Of a stretch of DNA of 9,018 bases, positions 5,922-9,018 are shown piece by piece. Below the pieces are notes generated by a model. It was not told the origin of the DNA, did no database searches, and saw only the letters and a list, made by a program, of their open reading frames with translations. This DNA comes from CAZDOD01 sp964506935. GTDB taxonomy: Bacteria; Desulfobacterota; Zymogenia; Zymogenales; Zymogenaceae. Positions within the stretch are counted from its first letter, which is position 1, and each line of letters opens with the position of its first letter. Where the stretch lies: NCBI GenBank assembly GCA_964506935.1, contig CAZDOD010000116.1:1-9018 (forward strand), in the 5' to 3' direction. Made by a program: the position numbers and the translations under genes.

Positions 5922-7442
5922 ATGAACATCAAAGAAGAATTAAAAAAGATTTCCGAGAAACTTCCCGATAAGAACGGTCTTATTTACGGAAACAGGAAAA
6001 TAACATTTTCAGATCTCAAAAAAAAGGCCTTTAAGCTCACTTCGTCAATTAAGAAATCAGGCCTCGAAAAAGGCGATAAGATCCTCACCTATCTACCTAA
6101 TATCCCGGAGTTCGTAGAGATATATCTTGCAGCCCTTTCATCCGGCGTAATATGTGTACCGATAGATTTTCGGATCATCGGAAAACAGCTTGGAGACATC
6201 ATCAATGATTCCGAATCAAAGATGATATTCTCTACCGTTGACATGACCAAAATAATAAAAGCGTTGGAAATCGACCTCCCTAATGTTGAGAAGACAGTTA
6301 TCATCGGAGACGGCGATAAATCTCCCGATATCGACTACGAGGAATTTATAAATAGTGGAGATGACACAGAGCCTGATTTGAAATTTTCCGAAGAGGACGA
6401 AGCCCTCTACCTTTATACATCCGGTAGCACCGGAAAACCCAAGGGTGTTATACTTCAATACAGGCACATGGACCTCTTTCCCGAGTCCTTGGCTTATATT
6501 ATTCCGGAGTATACGACCGAGGACACGGTTATGGCTTGTATTCTCCCGATGAGCCACATTACGGGCCCGATCCTCGTAAATACGCAACTGAAAATCGGAA
6601 ATTCGCTTGTAATCTTTGAGAATTGGCGTCCCGATAACGTCTGGAAGACCGTAGAGAGGGAGAAAGTAACGCTCTTTAACGGAGTCCCGCCAATTTTTCA
6701 GATGCTCCTCTTAGATCCGAAGCTCGAAAAATACGATCTATCTTCATTAAAATATATATCCATGATGGGGATGAGCGTTCCCAAGGGCCTGATGGAGGAA
6801 TACAGGAGGAGGATACCCGAACTCTCGGTCATTCAGGGTTGGGGCCTAACGGAGACATCTCCGCAGCTTACGCTCCTTCCCCTGAAATATGCCGATGAAA
6901 AGATGGGATCGGTGGGGATACCTGTTCCGGGAGTTGAGCTCAAGATAATTGATGAGGATGAAAACGAGGTCGAGCAGGGCTCACCGGGACAGATCATCGT
7001 ACGCGGCCCACAGGTGATGAAGGGATATTATAAACAGCCGGAGGAGACCGCAAAATTTATAAAAAATGGCTGGTTTTATACGGGTGATCTTGGTACTATA
7101 GATAAGAATGGTTTCGTGTATCATCTCGGACGGGCCGACGAGGTAATAATCACAGGTGGATTGAACGTCTACCCCGCCGAGGTTGAAAATATTCTTTTAA
7201 ATCACGAAAATATTATGGAAGCGGCTGTGCTGGGATTGCATGATGAAAAGAGGGGCGAGGTCCTCTCTGCATTTGTGGTGAAAAGGTCGGATTTCGATTT
7301 AACTGAAAAGGATGTTATTAAGTTCATGAGAGAGAACGTTGCCGATTACAAGGTACCGAAGATGATTAAATTCATCGACTCCCTCCCGATGGTTGGGCCA
7401 GGAAAAATCGATAAAAAGGCCCTTGCTGAGGCTGCGGTATAG
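5922..7442 (+). CDS. Acyl-CoA synthetase (AMP-forming), fatty-acid type
   Basis: A 506-residue member of the ANL adenylating superfamily, which activates a carboxylate with ATP to an acyl-AMP and transfers it to CoA. Core motifs are in order: the phosphate-binding loop YTSGSTGKPKG (165-175), QGWGLTETSP (305-314), YTGDLG (386-391), the hinge GRADEVIITGGLNVYPAEVE (403-422) and the C-terminal PGKIDKKAL with the likely catalytic Lys495. Length and motifs fit medium/long-chain fatty acyl-CoA synthetases, but substrate chain length, or even an aryl acid substrate, cannot be read. The ATG has a good Shine-Dalgarno (AGGAG, 5 nt spacing). The next gene starts directly after its stop codon, so the two are one operon and the product may feed an acyltransferase. 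No signal peptide or membrane helix is evident. Confidence 0.93.
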   Translation: MNIKEELKKISEKLPDKNGLIYGNRKITFSDLKKKAFKLTSSIKKSGLEKGDKILTYLPNIPEFVEIYLAALSSGVICVPIDFRIIGKQLGDIINDSESKMIFSTVDMTKIIKALEIDLPNVEKTVIIGDGDKSPDIDYEEFINSGDDTEPDLKFSEEDEALYLYTSGSTGKPKGVILQYRHMDLFPESLAYIIPEYTTEDTVMACILPMSHITGPILVNTQLKIGNSLVIFENWRPDNVWKTVEREKVTLFNGVPPIFQMLLLDPKLEKYDLSSLKYISMMGMSVPKGLMEEYRRRIPELSVIQGWGLTETSPQLTLLPLKYADEKMGSVGIPVPGVELKIIDEDENEVEQGSPGQIIVRGPQVMKGYYKQPEETAKFIKNGWFYTGDLGTIDKNGFVYHLGRADEVIITGGLNVYPAEVENILLNHENIMEAAVLGLHDEKRGEVLSAFVVKRSDFDLTEKDVIKFMRENVADYKVPKMIKFIDSLPMVGPGKIDKKALAEAAV

Positions 7443-8399
7443 ATGGCATTACCAAGAAAGTACAAAAAAAAGATTAAAAAGATAAAGGCCTTCTTTTCAA
7501 GGATTATTTCCTTTCCTGCGAGGCCCCTATTCTACTTGATGTCTAACATCCCGTCACCGGTTGTGAAGATGGTAGCTGAAATCTTCGGCTCTCTTTTCTG
7601 GCACTTCGGATTTCCCTGGAGGAAGATGGCCACAGAAAACCTCAGGCTCATCTACAAGGATAGTCTCTCAAAGAAAGAACTTACGATGATTGCAAAAGAG
7701 AGCATGAAAAATATCGTGAGGATGATGGTTGAGGGGATAATCATTTACAGACCACCCTACACCGTTATTGAAAATACTCCTATTGAAGGGGAAGAATATT
7801 TAAAAGAGGCTCTGAAAAAAGGTAAAGGTGTACTTGCATTGGGGAGCCATGTCGGCCATTTCCTCCTTCTGATATGTGTCTTAAGCAGGAAGGGCTACCC
7901 ATTTTCATTCATATTCAAAGAACCAAACGTAAAAAATTTCAATGACTTCGTATGGAGTATAATGAAAAACCTCAAACTCGATCCAATACCATTAAAACCC
8001 AGGAGTGTGGCCACGAAGAGATCCATCTCGACCCTCAGGAAAAACGGTATATTGTGGTTGGCACTAGATCAGGGGACGAGGGACGGCTACGTCGGTGTTG
8101 AGTTCTTCGGAATAAAGACGGCGACCGCTCGCGGCCCGGCTATCCTTTCAACAAGAACCGGGGCGGCTGTAATCCCTATGTATGTGAAGAGGTCGGGTTG
8201 GCTTAAACATAAGGTGATAATCGAGAAGCCCGTCGATCTGGAAATCACGGGCGACAAGGAGGCCGATATCTACAATAACCTAAAGAAGTTCAACAGCATT
8301 ATTGAAAGTGAGATAATGACAAACCCCGAAGAGTGGTGGTGGATACACAATAGATGGAAAAGGTCTTATGAGTATCAAGAAACCGGCGTGTTAGAATGA
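7443..8399 (+). CDS. LpxL/HtrB-like lysophospholipid/lipid A acyltransferase
   Basis: A 318-residue membrane-associated acyltransferase of the LpxL/HtrB (LABLAT) type. The basic N-terminus (PRKYKKKIKKIK) and hydrophobic segment at about 17-56 suggest anchoring at the inner membrane. Family features are the NLRLIY segment (66-71), the catalytic-block region ALGSHVGHFLLL (132-143), LDQGTRDGYVGVEFFG (208-223) with TARGPAIL (228-235), and the C-terminal PEEWWWIHNRWK (295-306). The usual HX4(D/E) dyad is altered: from His136 the fifth residue is Leu141 and not an acid. The enzyme transfers an acyl chain to lipid A or another lysolipid; the acceptor is unknown. Its ATG abuts the TAG of the synthetase gene (0 nt between them) and no good Shine-Dalgarno is present, so translation probably depends on coupling. 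A terminator follows at 8450-8481. Confidence 0.87.
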   Translation: MALPRKYKKKIKKIKAFFSRIISFPARPLFYLMSNIPSPVVKMVAEIFGSLFWHFGFPWRKMATENLRLIYKDSLSKKELTMIAKESMKNIVRMMVEGIIIYRPPYTVIENTPIEGEEYLKEALKKGKGVLALGSHVGHFLLLICVLSRKGYPFSFIFKEPNVKNFNDFVWSIMKNLKLDPIPLKPRSVATKRSISTLRKNGILWLALDQGTRDGYVGVEFFGIKTATARGPAILSTRTGAAVIPMYVKRSGWLKHKVIIEKPVDLEITGDKEADIYNNLKKFNSIIESEIMTNPEEWWWIHNRWKRSYEYQETGVLE

Positions 8400-8438
8400 A
8401 ATTTTATTAAAATAGAGATATAAAATACCTACATTTTG

Positions 8439-8497
8439 TAATTTAATAGGGGTGCAATATGTATGTGCCCAATTTTTTTTTGTAACCTATTAAATTA
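8439..8497. repeat. 12-bp perfect inverted repeat enclosing the terminator
   Basis: TAATTTAATAGG (8439-8450) and its exact reverse complement CCTATTAAATTA (8486-8497) flank the terminator hairpin and its T-tract. The left arm shares its last G with the terminator stem. No coding sequence or target-site duplication marks it as a mobile element. Confidence 0.7.
8450..8481 (+). terminator. Intrinsic terminator of the acyl-CoA synthetase/acyltransferase operon
   Basis: GGGTGCA (8450-8456) pairs with TGTGCCC (8464-8470), two pairs being G-U, around a 7-nt loop, followed by AA and nine Ts (8473-8481). It lies 50 nt after the acyltransferase stop. It is nested in a larger perfect inverted repeat (8439-8450 with 8486-8497). 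Confidence 0.75.
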
Positions 8498-8579
8498 AAC
8501 AAGAAAGAGTAGATGTATAAATAATTGAAATAGTTTTTTTGTCTGATTGCGGCTGAAAGTGGATATTTATCTGCACATG

Positions 8580-8609
8580 TTGACAATCGATTTATTTATC
8601 TTTTATTAT
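8580..8609 (+). promoter_or_regulatory. Possible upstream rRNA promoter (P1)
   Basis: TTGACA (8580-8585), an 18-nt spacer and TATTAT (8604-8609, 5 of 6). An exact TATAAT at 8607-8612 is spaced too far (21 nt). The palindrome AATCGATT occurs at 8585-8592 and 8610-8617, thus at the edge of the -35 and just after the -10, which may be a regulatory site. Confidence 0.45.
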
Positions 8610-8692
8610 AATCGATTCATATGATTTTCAGTTATATATAGAAGGAGTATCCATTATCTTTAGACGTTTTTCAATATTTCTTCTTTTTTTTC

Positions 8693-8721
8693 TTGACAAA
8701 TATAAGATATTTAAATATACT
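8693..8721 (+). promoter_or_regulatory. Strong rRNA operon promoter (P2)
   Basis: A perfect TTGACA (8693-8698), a 17-nt spacer and TATACT (8716-8721, 5 of 6). A T-rich run directly upstream is consistent with an UP element. Transcription would begin near 8728, about 230 nt before the 16S 5' end, a common arrangement for bacterial rRNA operons. Confidence 0.75.
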
Positions 8722-8747
8722 TATAAATTGCCTGATGTGGCAACCTT

Positions 8748-8763
8748 TTGGATCTTTGAGAAC
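8748..8763 (+). promoter_or_regulatory. boxA-like antitermination site in the rRNA leader
   Basis: TTGGATCTTTGAGAAC resembles the boxA element (core CTTTGA/CTTTAA) found in rRNA leaders, where the Nus complex binds to prevent early termination. It lies about 20 nt after the predicted P2 start. Confidence 0.45.
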
Positions 8764-8832
8764 TGAATAGTAGGGAAGGAACTTTTGGTGAGACAAAAGT
8801 AATCCGTTTTGGATAAAAAACGGGTCACGTCA

Positions 8833-8955
8833 ACGTTTGAGTGATATCTTTTTTGATATTTATCTTAAACGTCCAAATGAGGGGGAGACCCCTCAATAAT
8901 TTCGAAATTGGGGGGAGATTCGATATAAATTACATATCGGGTATCCCTTTGATAC
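8833..8955 (+). other. Structured 16S leader with several hairpins
   Basis: Four stems can be drawn. ACGTTT (8833-8838) with AAACGT (8867-8872), extended inside by GATATC/GATATT around a T6 loop. GAGGGG (8879-8884) with CCCCTC (8889-8894) closed by a GAGA tetraloop of GNRA type. CGATAT (8921-8926) with ATATCG (8934-8939). GTATC (8941-8945) with GATAC (8951-8955), ending 4 nt before 16S. Parts may instead pair with the 16S trailer, outside the window, to form the RNase III processing stem. Confidence 0.5.
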
Positions 8956-8959
8956 AAGT

Positions 8960-9018
8960 TAACTGGAGAGTTTGATCCTGGCTCAGGACGAACGCTGGCG
9001 GCGTGCCTAACACATGCA
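8960..9018 (+). rRNA. 16S ribosomal RNA, 5' end only
   Basis: AGAGTTTGATCCTGGCTCAG (8967-8986) is the universal bacterial 16S start, followed by GACGAACGCTGGCGGCGTGC and CTAACACATGCA. Alignment with E. coli numbering places position 1 near 8960; the exact 5' end is uncertain by a few bases. Only 59 nt are present; the gene runs off the right edge. The wording is compatible with deltaproteobacterial-type 16S but too short for reliable placement. Confidence 0.98.

Larger units (their letters stand above)
8400..8959. other. 560-nt region upstream of the rRNA operon
   Basis: No gene is visible. From left to right it holds the operon terminator (8450-8481), an AT-rich stretch, a first possible rRNA promoter with flanking AATCGATT repeats (8580-8617), a T-rich run that could act as an UP element (about 8664-8691), a near-consensus second promoter (8693-8721), a boxA-like site and a structured leader. 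GAAGGAG at 8641 resembles a Shine-Dalgarno but no start codon or open frame follows. Confidence 0.75.

Noticed and set aside
6089..6587. Minus-strand frames opposite the acyl-CoA synthetase
   Set aside because: Antisense shadows of a gene with all core ANL motifs.
8400..8692. Small gene or small RNA in the rRNA upstream region
   Set aside because: A Shine-Dalgarno-like GAAGGAG at 8641 has no start codon or open frame behind it, and no promoter-terminator pair defines an RNA.
1..9018. CRISPR array, insertion sequence, toxin-antitoxin or defence system
   Set aside because: No regularly spaced repeats, transposase, terminal inverted repeats with target duplications, or defence-type domains were seen on either strand.

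Overview
The window reads as chromosomal DNA of a low-to-moderate GC, Gram-negative bacterium. The partial 16S rRNA at the right edge begins with a standard bacterial 5' end, and its wording (GGACGAACGCTGGCGGCGTG) resembles Deltaproteobacteria / Desulfobacterota-like lineages. An IHF/HU-type protein, an RND/MMPL exporter and an LpxL-type acyltransferase fit a diderm cell. The lineage is a judgement from 59 bases of 16S plus gene content and is not firm. There are no phage, transposon, CRISPR or defence genes; this looks like an ordinary core region.

Layout. Positions 1-3154 (minus strand) carry glucose-6-phosphate isomerase (pgi) followed after 7 nt by an RND/MMPL exporter that runs off the left edge. 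A compact divergent promoter region (3155-3293) separates pgi from a plus-strand orphan response regulator with an N-terminal DUF4388/PATAN-like domain and a C-terminal receiver domain (3294-4226). On the minus strand at 4432-4830 lie an IHF-beta/HU-like gene and a tRNA-Arg(CCT) just upstream of it. An AT-rich spacer leads to a plus-strand lipid module: a PadR-type regulator (5219-5734), an acyl-CoA synthetase (5922-7442) and an LpxL/HtrB-like acyltransferase (7443-8399) whose ATG directly follows the synthetase stop. A terminator follows at 8450-8481. The last 560 nt hold two tandem sigma70-like promoters and a structured leader, then 16S rRNA from about 8960.

How the parts may work together. 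The synthetase could activate fatty acids that the co-transcribed acyltransferase places on a lipid acceptor, with the PadR protein as likely local regulator. Supporting this, a 16-nt sequence is repeated exactly in the upstream regions of both the PadR gene and the synthetase, and in the second place it forms a perfect 22-bp palindrome. The synthetase leader also holds a hairpin followed by seven Ts that looks like an attenuator. These regulatory ideas are inferences from sequence symmetry. The most notable protein-level points are the missing acidic residue in the HX4(D/E) motif of the acyltransferase and the reversed domain order of the response regulator. I found no clearly undescribed system.
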